Positions 1-9,598 of a DNA stretch of 64,000 nucleotides are shown piece by piece. Origin of the DNA: JBAYJT01 sp041664965 (GTDB taxonomy: Bacteria > Pseudomonadota > Gammaproteobacteria > UBA9339); NCBI GenBank assembly GCA_041664965.1, contig JBAYJT010000002.1, forward strand, positions 5,250 through 69,249. The letters are read 5' to 3'. The notes under the pieces were generated by a model. It was not told the origin of the DNA. It saw only the letters and a program-made list of their open reading frames with translations, and did not search any database. Each line of letters opens with the position of its first letter. Position 1 is the stretch's first letter. The position numbers and the translations under genes were made by a program.

Positions 1-138
1 TGTAACCAAAACCATCTGCGTCGAACCATTGGTCGGATTAATCAACCAACCTTTTAAATTGGTTTTGACATAAAAAGCCGCTGCCGCTAGAGCCAATAAA
101 ACAACAACAATAACAGTCCAAATAATTTTTTTGCGCAT
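1..138 (-). CDS. Partial membrane-anchored protein, N-terminus only
   Basis: The frame is open from an ATG at 138 to the window edge, giving 46 residues. A good Shine-Dalgarno (AGGAGA) lies just upstream of the ATG. The protein starts MRKKIIW and continues with about 17 hydrophobic residues, so it is an uncleaved anchor or a signal peptide followed by a periplasmic region. This layout would fit several envelope proteins, including the lytic transglycosylase MltG, but no diagnostic motif lies inside the window. Function not assigned. Confidence 0.6.
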   Translation of the reverse strand, partial: MRKKIIWTVIVVVLLALAAAAFYVKTNLKGWLINPTNGSTQMVLVT

Positions 139-248
139 AAAAATTCTCCTAAAATATAAAGTTACAACAACAATAATCATAATCCAGGATAGAGTTAGAA
201 AGCAATTGAAAGTATGGGCAGATCATATCGTGACTTTTAGCTTATATA

Positions 249-1478
249 TTAAAACGTCCCATACGCAATAGTCGCGTCTAGTTCCGGAGCATAATACCGC
301 GTCCTTCCTTCCTGTCTTGCTGTAACAAGAGTATATTGTGCCAGTATAGCCAAAACATTAGAAACATAATTGGTAGCTTTATTAACTTTTTTTGCCAATT
401 TAGTGACCGACACTTCGCCCAACTCTACCACTGCACGTAAAACTTGCTCCTCGCCATGCGATAGCTTATTGCGTTTGACTCTATCTTGCGCTAATTGAAC
501 TATCATCGGTTTTGCAATATCTAAAGTAATGCGATCAGTTAAATCGCCAACTGATAACGCATTGAACAACCGTCGTAATAGTCCAAATATGTAACGCAAT
601 CGTCCTTTGGTAATATCGTAAAGATATGAAAAAACCACCTCATCAATTGGAAACTGAGCCTTAGGATTAACGCGATAGTAGTTTATCCTTTTGTGCACCA
701 ATTCCATAAACTCTGTTTTTTGTAACGCGTTGATTTCTATTTCATGGCCGATTATGTCGTCTAATCGATCGACTTGTTGGGCAATGAATGGTCTTAAACC
801 TACATCCCCCACTAATAACCAACTGATACCGTTCGTTTGAAAGTAATCTCGCATTGCATTGAAAAGATATTTTAGATGGTCTTCGTTATGAATAGTTCCA
901 ACATCAAGATTATTTAACTGTATTATTGTTCCGTATTTGTACCCGGCGGACTGAATAAGTGCGGATAAATCTTCTAAATGATGTCCCAACACAGATGATG
1001 GAACTATCGTTGGCTGCGAAACAATACCGCTAGATTTACCATAGTTAACGCCAAAACCGAAAGCAGAGATACCAAAAGAACGGTAAGCTTCAGCAATCCG
1101 TAACGATAAAGCTTTGGTTTCTTGAAAACGTTTATCCTTAACTATTTTAGATGGTAAAGATAATTCTATTTCGCGCACGATGTTAGAAAGTATGACAGCG
1201 AGTAAAGTTTCTAAATTCCAATTTGGTTCAACACGAATTTCATTTTTAGGCGTAAAATATAATTCTTTTGCTTGTGCAGAAAACCGTAAATAATTTGCAA
1301 AAGAAGTAGTTCCTATACCTCTTGCTCCTTCAATAACAACTAGCACATTTTTTTCACCCAACACAGCATCGCATGTTTTAATATCAGCTTTATGCCCAAC
1401 ATATATTGGTAAAGTTACTTGAGAGATTGGATCAGTTGAAAAAGGGTTTTCTTTAAACCCCAGAGACTCCCATTTCAT
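249..1478 (-). CDS. AAA/ORC-like ATPase with C-terminal winged helix, degenerate Walker A
   Basis: The start is ATG 1478, preceded by GAGGAA, rather than the further upstream ATG at 1511. The N-terminus has the W-x3-GF-x2-NPF signature seen in ORC/Cdc6-like and TniB/ExeA-like ATPases. Residues 51-59 form the P-loop (GARGIGTTS), where the usual catalytic lysine is threonine. A Walker B-like region follows around residues 185-195 (IIQLNNLD). The last 70 residues look like a winged helix-turn-helix (KLAKKVNKATNYVSNVLAIL), suggesting DNA binding. It could be a regulator or a remnant of a transposition/defence ATPase. It stands alone, divergent from nothing nearby. Assignment to the P-loop class is firm; the role is unknown and ATP hydrolysis is doubtful. 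Confidence 0.65.
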   Translation of the reverse strand: MKWESLGFKENPFSTDPISQVTLPIYVGHKADIKTCDAVLGEKNVLVVIEGARGIGTTSFANYLRFSAQAKELYFTPKNEIRVEPNWNLETLLAVILSNIVREIELSLPSKIVKDKRFQETKALSLRIAEAYRSFGISAFGFGVNYGKSSGIVSQPTIVPSSVLGHHLEDLSALIQSAGYKYGTIIQLNNLDVGTIHNEDHLKYLFNAMRDYFQTNGISWLLVGDVGLRPFIAQQVDRLDDIIGHEIEINALQKTEFMELVHKRINYYRVNPKAQFPIDEVVFSYLYDITKGRLRYIFGLLRRLFNALSVGDLTDRITLDIAKPMIVQLAQDRVKRNKLSHGEEQVLRAVVELGEVSVTKLAKKVNKATNYVSNVLAILAQYTLVTARQEGRTRYYAPELDATIAYGTF

Positions 1479-1607
1479 AATTTCCTCGCAATAATAGTCA
1501 ATATTACACAATATTACACTATTTATCTACATTATACAATTATTTAATTATATAATACATTTCCCGTGAGGTATTGTGTAGCATTTAGGAGAAAAATCGA
1601 CATATTT

Positions 1608-2120
1608 TTACCATCCATTATGATGAATCCGCGTTTTGTCAAAACGATCTGCTGCAACCTGCTCCACATCCGTATAGCCAAGTGGAATAATATTTAATGG
1701 AAAAATGTGGTCTGGCAAATTCAGCATTTTGCGAAGGCCTGCCACCCTATCTTCACGCGGAAAAGCGCTAACCCAAACAGCACCAAGACCCAAAGCTCGC
1801 ACAGCAAGTAAAATATTTTGTGTCGCTGCTGCCATGTCTTGCTGCCAAAAAGCCGGATTTTTAGCAGTCGAAGAAATATCGGCACAGGGAACTATCGCCA
1901 TGGGCGCCCCTAAAAACATCTGTGCATAAGGGTGAAATTCTGGCACTGAATCTAACTTAGCGCGATCATCGATAACAACAAAATGCCAAGGCCGACCATC
2001 GCTTGCCGACGGCGCGCTCATAGCCGCCCGCAAAATCTTTTCAATAATCTCCGCCGGAACTGGCGTAGGTAAAAACTTACGCACGCTGCGGCGTGTAAAC
2101 ATAGCTTCAAAAAGTTCCAT
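1608..2120 (-). CDS. Nitroreductase family oxidoreductase
   Basis: A 170-residue FMN-dependent nitroreductase-like protein. The N-terminal RRSVRKF motif binds the FMN phosphate in this family. SAPSASDGRPWHFVV near residue 37 is the second cofactor-binding segment, and GLGAVWVSAF near residue 111 is the conserved glycine-rich part of the C-terminal half. The length fits the short, NfnB/FrP-unlike subgroup common in anaerobe-related and host-associated bacteria. It is monocistronic, facing away from the HD-domain gene across about 100 bases. The substrate cannot be predicted; NAD(P)H-dependent reduction of quinones or nitro compounds is typical for the family. Confidence 0.85.
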   Translation of the reverse strand: MELFEAMFTRRSVRKFLPTPVPAEIIEKILRAAMSAPSASDGRPWHFVVIDDRAKLDSVPEFHPYAQMFLGAPMAIVPCADISSTAKNPAFWQQDMAAATQNILLAVRALGLGAVWVSAFPREDRVAGLRKMLNLPDHIFPLNIIPLGYTDVEQVAADRFDKTRIHHNGW

Positions 2121-2219
2121 AGTTTTCTCCTAATGAAAATTAATATATAAACTTATTCTAACACCTCATTTTTTGGTAAGATACTCAAAATAAAAAAACC
2201 AATCATAAGGAAGGACTAT

Positions 2220-3974
2220 ATGCCAAAACAATTGAACAACGATGAAATCATCCGAGCTGTAATTCCAGAACACATTTGCCAGCTAATTGGCCAAAAATAT
2301 TATAACAAAATACCCACAGCTGTTGATTTTGAACACATCATTCACAGTAAAACATTTTTAGAAAATCCTACTGACGACATCGCCCTCTTTAGCGATCACG
2401 GCTTAAACCATGTAAAAAACGTAGCTGCACAAGTACCCACAATTTTGCGATGCGTACAGGGAATTCACATACCAAAACGTAGTCCAACCCGACTGAAATT
2501 CATGGAGCAATATGGCATTATTTTAGGTTTTATTCACGACATAGGCATGTCGAATGTTTCAGCCTTTGGACGAGCTATGCATGGAGAATTTGTAGCACAA
2601 GAAGTTTTCATGCCCAATTTTGAGCCTATTTTTAAGCTTCTTTGGGAAGAAAATATAGGAAATATCCCTTGGCTTCTATCTAATTTACATAGCGAAAAAC
2701 ACTTGGTAGAAAAACCTAAAGTTGTCTTTAGAGAACTTCTCGCCCTCGCCTGTTGCCATCGTAAACAGCTAGTCCCTGTTAGTGTTTTAAACAGCGCCTC
2801 CGCTTTACAAGCTAAAGTACAATTTTTCATATCGAACACTTTAGAACATCAATATGAAGATAAAAAAAATCCAAAAAACACACCCAAAACTGACAAATCA
2901 AATAATAAAATTTTAAAACGTCTTGGTCTATTCTATAAAAATTTCCCTGAAGCATCCTTTAGTTGGTTAAAAAGCAACGACAACAAAATTCAAGAGTTAA
3001 TTTTCGATATTGTAGACACAATAAGAATTGTGCGTTGCGCTGACGGGTTGCGCCAACGCGGTACAGAACTGAAAACGTCAGCACAATTTCAAATTTTTAT
3101 TAATCAATTTACAGCAAGCGCTGTTTACTCTTTAACAAGCAAAGATGGTCGCATGTATTTTCTGGAATCAGAAAAGTCAGTAAATAGCGGCGAATCTAAT
3201 GTTGCTAATATGTATTTCACCAAAGAAGGCGATTTGCGCTTTTCCTTCCATCGCGGCTATTTTCATTCAGAAGAAGCCACTGAACGTGGCCTTTTGTCTC
3301 TACAAAAATTAATCATTCAACTGGACAATGACATATCCGACACATTTAGCCGTATTGGACTTACTAATGACAAAGAAAAATTTAAAGCACATAAACGCCC
3401 CTCGCTGCTTCTAGAAACAACCGAAGATAGACCTAAATTCACTAAGCGTTTGGTTGAAAACATAGTAAAAGCCAAACCTGAACTCGCTAAATTCATAGTT
3501 CAAGTACCATCTTTGAAATTAGCCTCACCTACAGAATATTCTGCGTATATGAATGCTGATTCCGTTACTTGGAATACGAAAGAAAAACGCTCTTTTCTGA
3601 AAAAAATTGCAGCAAACGGCCATAAAATCACACAGATTGACATAGAAAAAGCTTTTACCCACAGCAAAATAATTCAAATTAAAGCCAACGCTTCTGTGTT
3701 TGACGCTAAAACATCACCTGCATTCGTCTATTTCCCATTTTCTTACGGCTTAGAGGGCTACCCTACTGGTAGCTATAGTCCATTCAAAGTCGCTCCCTGG
3801 ACGCCATTAGGAAGCACTGGGGCTATTCGCGGCGACATCCGCAATGCCACTGTTGTAGCCAAAAAAAATGTGAAATTATTAATGATACCCCAAGAAGATT
3901 ATTTGCAATACTGGCATGCAATGTATTCGGTAGACGAGTTCGTAAAGGCAATCAAAGAAAAGAAAATAATGTAG
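2220..3974 (+). CDS. HD-domain metal-dependent phosphohydrolase-like protein with C-terminal cyclic-nucleotide-binding-like region
   Basis: The 584-residue product starts at ATG 2220 after AAGGAAGGACTAT, a strong ribosome binding site. An HD domain covers about residues 50-290: SDHGLNH near 58-64, the HD pair at 106-107 (FIHDIGM), HGEF near 121 and a later aspartate in RCADGLRQRG. The order H...HD...H...D is that of a metal-binding HD phosphohydrolase. Around residues 500-575 a beta-rich stretch with SYGLEGY, GSTGAIRG and RNATVVA resembles a cyclic-nucleotide-binding fold, which is an inference of low certainty. It could hydrolyse a nucleotide signal under ligand control. It converges on ppiD and their stop codons sit in one hairpin. 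Confidence 0.65.
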   Translation: MPKQLNNDEIIRAVIPEHICQLIGQKYYNKIPTAVDFEHIIHSKTFLENPTDDIALFSDHGLNHVKNVAAQVPTILRCVQGIHIPKRSPTRLKFMEQYGIILGFIHDIGMSNVSAFGRAMHGEFVAQEVFMPNFEPIFKLLWEENIGNIPWLLSNLHSEKHLVEKPKVVFRELLALACCHRKQLVPVSVLNSASALQAKVQFFISNTLEHQYEDKKNPKNTPKTDKSNNKILKRLGLFYKNFPEASFSWLKSNDNKIQELIFDIVDTIRIVRCADGLRQRGTELKTSAQFQIFINQFTASAVYSLTSKDGRMYFLESEKSVNSGESNVANMYFTKEGDLRFSFHRGYFHSEEATERGLLSLQKLIIQLDNDISDTFSRIGLTNDKEKFKAHKRPSLLLETTEDRPKFTKRLVENIVKAKPELAKFIVQVPSLKLASPTEYSAYMNADSVTWNTKEKRSFLKKIAANGHKITQIDIEKAFTHSKIIQIKANASVFDAKTSPAFVYFPFSYGLEGYPTGSYSPFKVAPWTPLGSTGAIRGDIRNATVVAKKNVKLLMIPQEDYLQYWHAMYSVDEFVKAIKEKKIM

Positions 3975-3997
3975 GGAATAGGCATTCCTACTCCCTA
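3972..3997. terminator. Possible bidirectional terminator hairpin between convergent genes
   Basis: TAGGGA pairs with TCCCTA, with an inner AGG/CCT pairing. The stop codons of the HD-domain gene and of ppiD both lie inside it. There is no long T-run, so it may be only a processing or weak termination hairpin. Confidence 0.35.
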
Positions 3998-5893
3998 CTC
4001 GTCATTATGGGTTTGATCGGTTGAAAAAATCTTGATTTTCGCCTTCTGCATCCAGCCATTTATCAAAGTGGAATATTCGTATTGCCCTATTTTGCTCTTT
4101 AACCCTTCGGCAAAAGAGGAGCGTTCTGCAGATGGCACAGTTTTCGTATCGCCAAGATAAACTTTATCCAAAATTAAAACAGCCAAGTCGCCATTAGATA
4201 GCGGTAGGGAATAAGCATGCATATTCCCTACCATAGTTAATTTAAACGCGGCTTTTAGCATTTCGCTAGACAATCTCTTGTCTTGTCTAGTTACCCCAGC
4301 TGCGCTTTGCAAAGTTAAATTATATTTCTTAGCTACTTCCACTGGTTTAGAACCGCTATTTAGCGCTGCCAAAATATTTTTCGCAGTATCTTCTGCCATT
4401 TTTTGAGCTTCTTCTGAACGTAATTTTTGTTCTATAACGCTTCGCACTTCAGCCATAGACCTTACTTTAGCAGGAATGTGTTCTTTAAGACGTAAAACCA
4501 CTACATCGCCCGATGCAATTTCTATTGGGTTGCTGTTGTAACCCTGCTTCAGAACAGCATCGCCAAAAGCAATTTTGAAAATCTTGGGGTTCGCAGCAAG
4601 ACCAGATTTTCCGCCTGTGCGGGTAAAAGATTCTGTCTGACGAATGGGCAAATTTAGCTCTTTGGATGCGGGGAGCAAAGAATCAGAGTTTGTGTAGGTC
4701 AAATCAGTTAATTTGTCATTAGCTGCAGTAAAAAGCTCTAAAATTTTGCCTTGCATATAGGCTTTTTCAACTTTGGCTTGAACTTTGCTCAAAGGCTCTG
4801 TTTGAGCAGCATCAACTGCTAAAATTTTCACAACGTTGTAGCCTTCTTGCGTACGAAATGCTTCTGAAACTTGTCCGGTTTGCAGTTTTTCCACTTCTGG
4901 GGCAAGGTCAGATGCCATTTGGTTGTGTGCTAACTTTGTAATGCTATAATTACTTGGCATCAATGTAGCAAAATCACCACCAGAACGCGCATCTTTTGCT
5001 ACGCCATCCAGTTTAGACTTAGCATTTGCAATGTCGCTTTCTTTAGAACCTTCTGGAAGTTTTATTAAAATTCGCGCCACTTGCCAACGTTTGGGCTGCG
5101 TATAAATATCGATGTTTTTTTCATAAAATTTATTAAGGTCACTTAAACTTGGCTTCTTCACTGTTTTGGCTAACTCGCTTCCGAGCAGTTCAAGATATTC
5201 AATACTAACGCTTTCTTCCGTCATAAATTCTTCTTGATGTTTTTTATAATACTCTTGTATTGCTGCATCAGTAATTTTAATCTGTGGTAAAAATTTATTT
5301 TGCAGAAGAACAAAATAACTAACATCGCGTTTCTCACGATCAAATGCTAAAGCTTCTTCAACCTCGCTCGGTAAAACAAAAGCGCTATCTGAGACAGCAG
5401 CATTGAGCTGGGCAGAAATCATCGTCTTACGCGTTTGGTCGAAAAAAGCTTCTTCGGAGTAAGACATGTTAGTAAGGATATTTTGAAATTTTTCGTAGGA
5501 AAACTGCCCATCTACTTGAAAATAAGGCATGTGTGTAACAATAGCACTGACTTGCTGATTACCAACATAAAGACCTAAATCTTCAAAATCACTAGATAGG
5601 ACAGTATTGCGAATTAAATCTTGTAAAACCTGCTGCTTTAAAGATTTTTGAGCTTCTTGATCGAGATAAAACTTGCTACCTTGTTTAGCGACCATGGCTT
5701 GACGAGCTCTTTCATAAGCCGCCTTAAATTCTTGCTCTGTGATTTTTGTGCCGTCCACTTTAGCAACACCATCTTCAGCAGAATTTCCTCTAAGATAGTT
5801 TTGAATTCCCCACAATGCAAAAGTTATACAAATTAAGGCTACGATTACACCAGCAATAATGCCCTGAGTGCGTTCTCGCATACTTTGCAACAT
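3995..5893 (-). CDS. ppiD: Periplasmic folding chaperone PpiD (SurA/parvulin family)
   Basis: The 632-residue protein has a short cytoplasmic N-terminus, one transmembrane helix (residues about 12-32, IIAGVIVALICITFALWG), a SurA-type N-terminal chaperone region and a parvulin-like PPIC domain near 265-365 (QVARILIKL, GGDFATL, GYNVVKIL). PpiD sits in the inner membrane near the Sec translocon and helps fold outer-membrane and periplasmic proteins. Length matches E. coli PpiD (623). Position downstream of hupB agrees with the conserved hupB-ppiD order, here with two tRNA genes between. The start ATG 5893 has TAGGATAATCC-like context on the coding strand; no better start is seen. Confidence 0.93.
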   Translation of the reverse strand: MLQSMRERTQGIIAGVIVALICITFALWGIQNYLRGNSAEDGVAKVDGTKITEQEFKAAYERARQAMVAKQGSKFYLDQEAQKSLKQQVLQDLIRNTVLSSDFEDLGLYVGNQQVSAIVTHMPYFQVDGQFSYEKFQNILTNMSYSEEAFFDQTRKTMISAQLNAAVSDSAFVLPSEVEEALAFDREKRDVSYFVLLQNKFLPQIKITDAAIQEYYKKHQEEFMTEESVSIEYLELLGSELAKTVKKPSLSDLNKFYEKNIDIYTQPKRWQVARILIKLPEGSKESDIANAKSKLDGVAKDARSGGDFATLMPSNYSITKLAHNQMASDLAPEVEKLQTGQVSEAFRTQEGYNVVKILAVDAAQTEPLSKVQAKVEKAYMQGKILELFTAANDKLTDLTYTNSDSLLPASKELNLPIRQTESFTRTGGKSGLAANPKIFKIAFGDAVLKQGYNSNPIEIASGDVVVLRLKEHIPAKVRSMAEVRSVIEQKLRSEEAQKMAEDTAKNILAALNSGSKPVEVAKKYNLTLQSAAGVTRQDKRLSSEMLKAAFKLTMVGNMHAYSLPLSNGDLAVLILDKVYLGDTKTVPSAERSSFAEGLKSKIGQYEYSTLINGWMQKAKIKIFSTDQTHNDE

Positions 5894-5914
5894 AGGATAA
5901 TCCTCTGAAGAAAA

Positions 5915-5991
5915 TGGCGGAGCGGACGGGGATCGAACCCGCGACCTCCTACGTGACAGGCAGGCGTTCTAACCAGCTGAACTACCGCTCC
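5915..5991 (-). tRNA. tRNA-Asp(GTC)
   Basis: A 77-nt cloverleaf on the minus strand with acceptor GGAGCGG/CCGCTCC, anticodon GTC and encoded CCA. It lies between ppiD and tRNA-Val. Confidence 0.97.
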
Positions 5992-6001
5992 ATTTCTATT
6001 T

Positions 6002-6077
6002 TGGTGGGTGCTGAGGGGCTTGAACCCACGACCCTCGCCGTGTAAAGGCGATACTCTACCAACTGAGCTAAGCACCC
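6002..6077 (-). tRNA. tRNA-Val(TAC)
   Basis: A 76-nt cloverleaf with acceptor GGGTGCT/AGCACCC, anticodon TAC and encoded CCA. It is 10 nt from tRNA-Asp and probably shares its transcript. Confidence 0.97.
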
Positions 6078-6106
6078 TCAAACTTACAAACTTAAATCTG
6101 CAAAAA

Positions 6107-6132
6107 AAACCTCGGTATTGCTACCGAGGTTT
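6107..6132 (-). terminator. Rho-independent terminator of hupB
   Basis: A perfect 11-bp stem (AAACCTCGGTA/TACCGAGGTTT) followed on the minus strand by eight T residues. It lies 32 bases beyond the hupB stop and separates hupB from the tRNA pair. Confidence 0.9.
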
Positions 6133-6163
6133 GATTTTAATAAAAATCGATTCGATTGCAATC

Positions 6164-6439
6164 TTACTTGTCAACCGCATCTTTTAGCTGTTTGCCAGCT
6201 TTAAACTTCGGTACCATTTTAGCACGGATGCTGATGGTCTTACCAGTACGTGGATCGCGGCCCATACGAGCTTTGCGTTTACCAACGCTGAAAGTACCAA
6301 AACCGACTAAAACGACAGGATCTTTCTTGGAAAGCGCTTTGGTTATGGCGGCAATTACCGCATCAACGCAACGAGCAGCTCCAGCTTTTGGAAGATCTGC
6401 ATTTTTAGCTACAATTTCGATAAGTTCTGTTTTGTTCAT
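6164..6439 (-). CDS. hupB: DNA-binding protein HU
   Basis: A 91-residue HU-family nucleoid protein. It has the N-terminal MNKTELIE helix, the VGFGTFSV core near residue 44 and the DNA-grasping arm with RMGRDPRTG around 58-66, including the intercalating proline. It compacts and bends DNA as a homo- or heterodimer. The gene ends in a strong terminator and is followed by tRNA-Val, tRNA-Asp and ppiD. The AT-rich upstream region (6440-6560) should hold its promoter. Confidence 0.97.
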   Translation of the reverse strand: MNKTELIEIVAKNADLPKAGAARCVDAVIAAITKALSKKDPVVLVGFGTFSVGKRKARMGRDPRTGKTISIRAKMVPKFKAGKQLKDAVDK

Positions 6440-6582
6440 TGTTTAGACCTCAATTTATCCATTAAACGATTGTTTATAAAAAAATCCTACGAACGCTGCG
6501 CGCCCGGGGAATCAGTTGCCCGTATAACATACCAATAGCTAAACCTGGCGTCAAGCGTGATCAAAAGAAATTTTTTATTTTT

Positions 6583-8046
6583 TTATGTAGACGTGCCACC
6601 AACCGTCAAAATATCTACTTTCAAAGTAGGTTGTCCTACATTTACAGGAACGCCCTGTCCTTCTTTGCCACAAGTCCCTACGCCAGGATCAAAAACTAAA
6701 TCGTTGCCTACCATAGAAACTTTCGTCAAAACTTCCGGACCATTACCGATCAAAGCTACGTTTTTCAACGGACAGGTTATTTCTCCTTTTTCGATGAGGT
6801 AAGCTTCATTAGTAGAAAAAACAAAATTTCCCGAAGTAATATCAACTTGTCCACCGCTAAAATTTACTGCATAAATACCGTGATCCACCGATGCAATAAT
6901 TTCTTCTGGCGTAGATTCACCTGGTAAAAGATAAGTAGCTGTCATGCGTGGCAGAGGAAGCGAAGCATAAGATTCGCGTCGACCATTTCCAGTAGAAACA
7001 GTCTTCATAAGGCGAGCATTCATTTTATCTTGCATGTAACCACGTAAAATTCCATTTTCTATTAAAACTGTTTTTTGTGTCGGCGTTCCTTCATCATCCA
7101 TGTTAAGAGACCCCCTAAGTCCGCCTGGAATATTACCTTGATCCACTACTGTACAAACTGAACTTGCAACACGTTCCCCTATTCTTCCAGAAAAAACCGA
7201 ACTACCTTTGCGATTAAAATCGCCTTCTAAACCATGTCCAACTGCTTCATGTAATAAAATTCCCGGCCAACCCGATCCTAATATGACAGGCATATTTCCT
7301 GCAGGAGCTGGTTTTGCACGAAGCGCTATATCCGCAACACGCACGGCTTCCCTGGCATACTTTAATGCTGTTTCATCTTTTAGTAAAAAATCATAACCAA
7401 CACGACCACCACAACTACTACTACCGCTTTCACGTTTATCTTTATCTTGCAAAATAACGCTTACATTAAAACGCAGGCTTGGACGAATATCTGCACGCAG
7501 CGGCTGATTCATAGCTGCCACCAATATAACTGCATATTGCGCAGTTATACTCACTGCCGCATGCAGCACACGTGAATCAGCACGTAAAATTTCCGCATAA
7601 ACATCTTTTAGCAATTTAACTTTGGCGGGTGTATTCAGTGTATTTAGCGGATTAAGTGGTGGATACAGTTGAGGGATAGTTGTTTTATTTTTATCGCTTG
7701 ACACAGCACAAGAAAAACTCTCCCCACTAACTAGAACGCTGCGTGCAACTTGAATAGTCTTTTTCAAGTCTTCATTACTAATTTCATCACTATAAGCAAA
7801 CCCAGTCTCTGCGCCTTTTATTGCTCGAATACCAACACCTTGCCTTATAGAAAACAAATTATCTTTAACAATTCCATCTTCTAAACCCCAAGATTCAGTT
7901 TGCAAATATTGAAAATACAAATCCGCATCATCGAGATCTTTATGCGATAAGGTTTGTAGCAGTTTTTCTACTTCTGTTAAATCTAAATCATTAGGATGCA
8001 ACAAAGTTTTTGCAGCTAGGAGCAGATTAGTGTCGTCAGTTGCCAT
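6583..8046 (-). CDS. tldD: Metalloprotease TldD
   Basis: The 487-residue product shows the HEAVGH zinc motif (HExxH) near residue 265 in a glycine-rich context typical of TldD. TldD with TldE (PmbA) forms a heterodimeric peptidase that degrades short unfolded peptides, modulates gyrase inhibitors and matures some modified peptides; no tldE is seen here. I chose ATG 8046, which shares its A with the TGA stop of kbl; a TTG three bases upstream is an alternative. The overlap implies translational coupling. Length agrees with E. coli TldD (481). Confidence 0.95.
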   Translation of the reverse strand: MATDDTNLLLAAKTLLHPNDLDLTEVEKLLQTLSHKDLDDADLYFQYLQTESWGLEDGIVKDNLFSIRQGVGIRAIKGAETGFAYSDEISNEDLKKTIQVARSVLVSGESFSCAVSSDKNKTTIPQLYPPLNPLNTLNTPAKVKLLKDVYAEILRADSRVLHAAVSITAQYAVILVAAMNQPLRADIRPSLRFNVSVILQDKDKRESGSSSCGGRVGYDFLLKDETALKYAREAVRVADIALRAKPAPAGNMPVILGSGWPGILLHEAVGHGLEGDFNRKGSSVFSGRIGERVASSVCTVVDQGNIPGGLRGSLNMDDEGTPTQKTVLIENGILRGYMQDKMNARLMKTVSTGNGRRESYASLPLPRMTATYLLPGESTPEEIIASVDHGIYAVNFSGGQVDITSGNFVFSTNEAYLIEKGEITCPLKNVALIGNGPEVLTKVSMVGNDLVFDPGVGTCGKEGQGVPVNVGQPTLKVDILTVGGTST

Positions 8047-9236
8047 CAAGCAATCACTTGTAACTCTCGACCAACCTTAGCGAAAGCTGCCAAAGCTTTG
8101 TCGAGATGTTCTGTTTCATGAGCGGCAGAAACTTGCGTGCGAATACGAGCTTTGCCTTGCGGAACAACTGGAAAAGAAAATCCAATCACATAAATTCCTT
8201 CAGATAAAAGCTTATCAGCCATAAGCTTAGCCAGCTTGGCATCGCCTAGCATGACAGGAATAATTGGGTGTTCGCCCGGAGGAATAGTAAAACCTAATTT
8301 TTGCAAACCAGTGCGAAAATATTTGGCATTAGAATGGACTTTGCGACGCAATTCATCACCACTTTCTAATAAATCCAAAACTTTTATAGAAGCTGCAGCA
8401 ATCATTGGCGCTAATGTGTTAGAAAACAAATATGGACGTGACCTTTGACGTAACCAATCGATAACTTCTTTACGAGCACTAGTGTAACCACCAGAAGCAC
8501 CGCCCATAGCTTTTCCTAAAGTTCCTGTAATAATATCAATACGGCCCATAACACCGCGATACTCATGCGTTCCGCGACCCTTCTCCCCGATAAAACCAAC
8601 TGCGTGGGAATCGTCAACTGCGACCAAAGCTTCATATTTATCTGCCAAATCACAGATAGCCGACAAATTAGCAATGGTTCCATCCATAGAAAATACGCCA
8701 TCAGTCATAATTAATTTAAATCGACAGCTTTGCGCTTCTTTTAATTTCAATTCCAAATCTGCCATATCATTATTGTTATAACGATATCGCTGTGCTTTAC
8801 AAAGACGAATACCGTCGATAATGCTAGCATGATTAAGAGAATCACTAATAATAGCATCTGGCTCTTCTAACAAAGCCTCAAACAAGCCTCCATTGGCATC
8901 AAAACAAGATGAATAGAGAATAGTATCTTCCATACCTAAGAATTGACTTAAGCGCTTTTCTAATTCTTTATGAATAGTTTGAGTGCCACAAATAAATCTT
9001 ACAGAAGACAAACCAAAACCATAGGTATTTAAAGCTTCTTGAGCAGTGGCAATTAAAGCTGGATGATTAGCTAAGCCTAGATAATTGTTGGCGCAAAGAT
9101 TAATAACCTCAGCACCGGCTTTAACTTTGATCTCTGCACCCTGCGGAGATTCTATAACTCGTTCGTTTTTATACAAACCGTTTTCCTGTAGACCTTGCAA
9201 GGATGTGGCTAGATTATCGTAGAATTGTTTACGCAT
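8046..9236 (-). CDS. kbl: 2-amino-3-ketobutyrate CoA ligase (glycine C-acetyltransferase)
   Basis: A 396-residue PLP enzyme of the alpha-oxoamine synthase family. The PLP lysine is in [14 protein letters not shown] near residue 243, and VDDSHAVGF near residue 207 binds the cofactor ring. The 396-residue length and [12 protein letters not shown] match Kbl rather than BioF or HemA. It cleaves 2-amino-3-ketobutyrate with CoA to glycine and acetyl-CoA in threonine breakdown. The usual partner tdh is not adjacent; the downstream overlapping gene is tldD, an unusual pairing. Confidence 0.93.
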   Translation of the reverse strand: MRKQFYDNLATSLQGLQENGLYKNERVIESPQGAEIKVKAGAEVINLCANNYLGLANHPALIATAQEALNTYGFGLSSVRFICGTQTIHKELEKRLSQFLGMEDTILYSSCFDANGGLFEALLEEPDAIISDSLNHASIIDGIRLCKAQRYRYNNNDMADLELKLKEAQSCRFKLIMTDGVFSMDGTIANLSAICDLADKYEALVAVDDSHAVGFIGEKGRGTHEYRGVMGRIDIITGTLGKAMGGASGGYTSARKEVIDWLRQRSRPYLFSNTLAPMIAAASIKVLDLLESGDELRRKVHSNAKYFRTGLQKLGFTIPPGEHPIIPVMLGDAKLAKLMADKLLSEGIYVIGFSFPVVPQGKARIRTQVSAAHETEHLDKALAAFAKVGRELQVIA

Positions 9237-9268
9237 GGTTTTATCCTGAAGAAAAAAGAAAGAAAAAA

Positions 9269-9357
9269 TGGTGCCCGGGGCCGGAATCGAACCGGCACGA
9301 CCCTTACGGATCGAGGGATTTTAAGTCCCTTGCGTCTACCTGTTTCGCCACCCGGGC
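9269..9357 (-). tRNA. tRNA-Leu(TAA)
   Basis: An 89-nt class II tRNA with acceptor GCCCGGG/CCCGGGC, a long variable arm, anticodon TAA and encoded CCA. Third of the Gly-Cys-Leu cluster after pgsA, the same order as in E. coli. Confidence 0.97.
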
Positions 9358-9364
9358 GTTTCAA

Positions 9365-9438
9365 TGGAGGCTGGAGACGGAATCGAACCGACGTCTACGG
9401 CTTTGCAGGCCGCTGCATAACCACTCTGCTATCCAGCC
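9365..9438 (-). tRNA. tRNA-Cys(GCA)
   Basis: A 74-nt tRNA with acceptor GGCTGGA/TCCAGCC, anticodon GCA and encoded CCA. Confidence 0.97.
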
Positions 9439-9492
9439 AAAACAAATTAGGCGACCCTAAGCCGCCTAATCGTTTTTATTTTTATTTTAAAA

Positions 9493-9568
<76 letters not shown>

Positions 9569-9598
9569 GTTATATACCCTTCGTCTTAGGGACCCTTA

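Noticed and set aside
5845..6081. Minus-strand frame of 78 codons over tRNA-Val and tRNA-Asp
   Set aside because: It is a translation of the two tRNA genes and the ppiD start.
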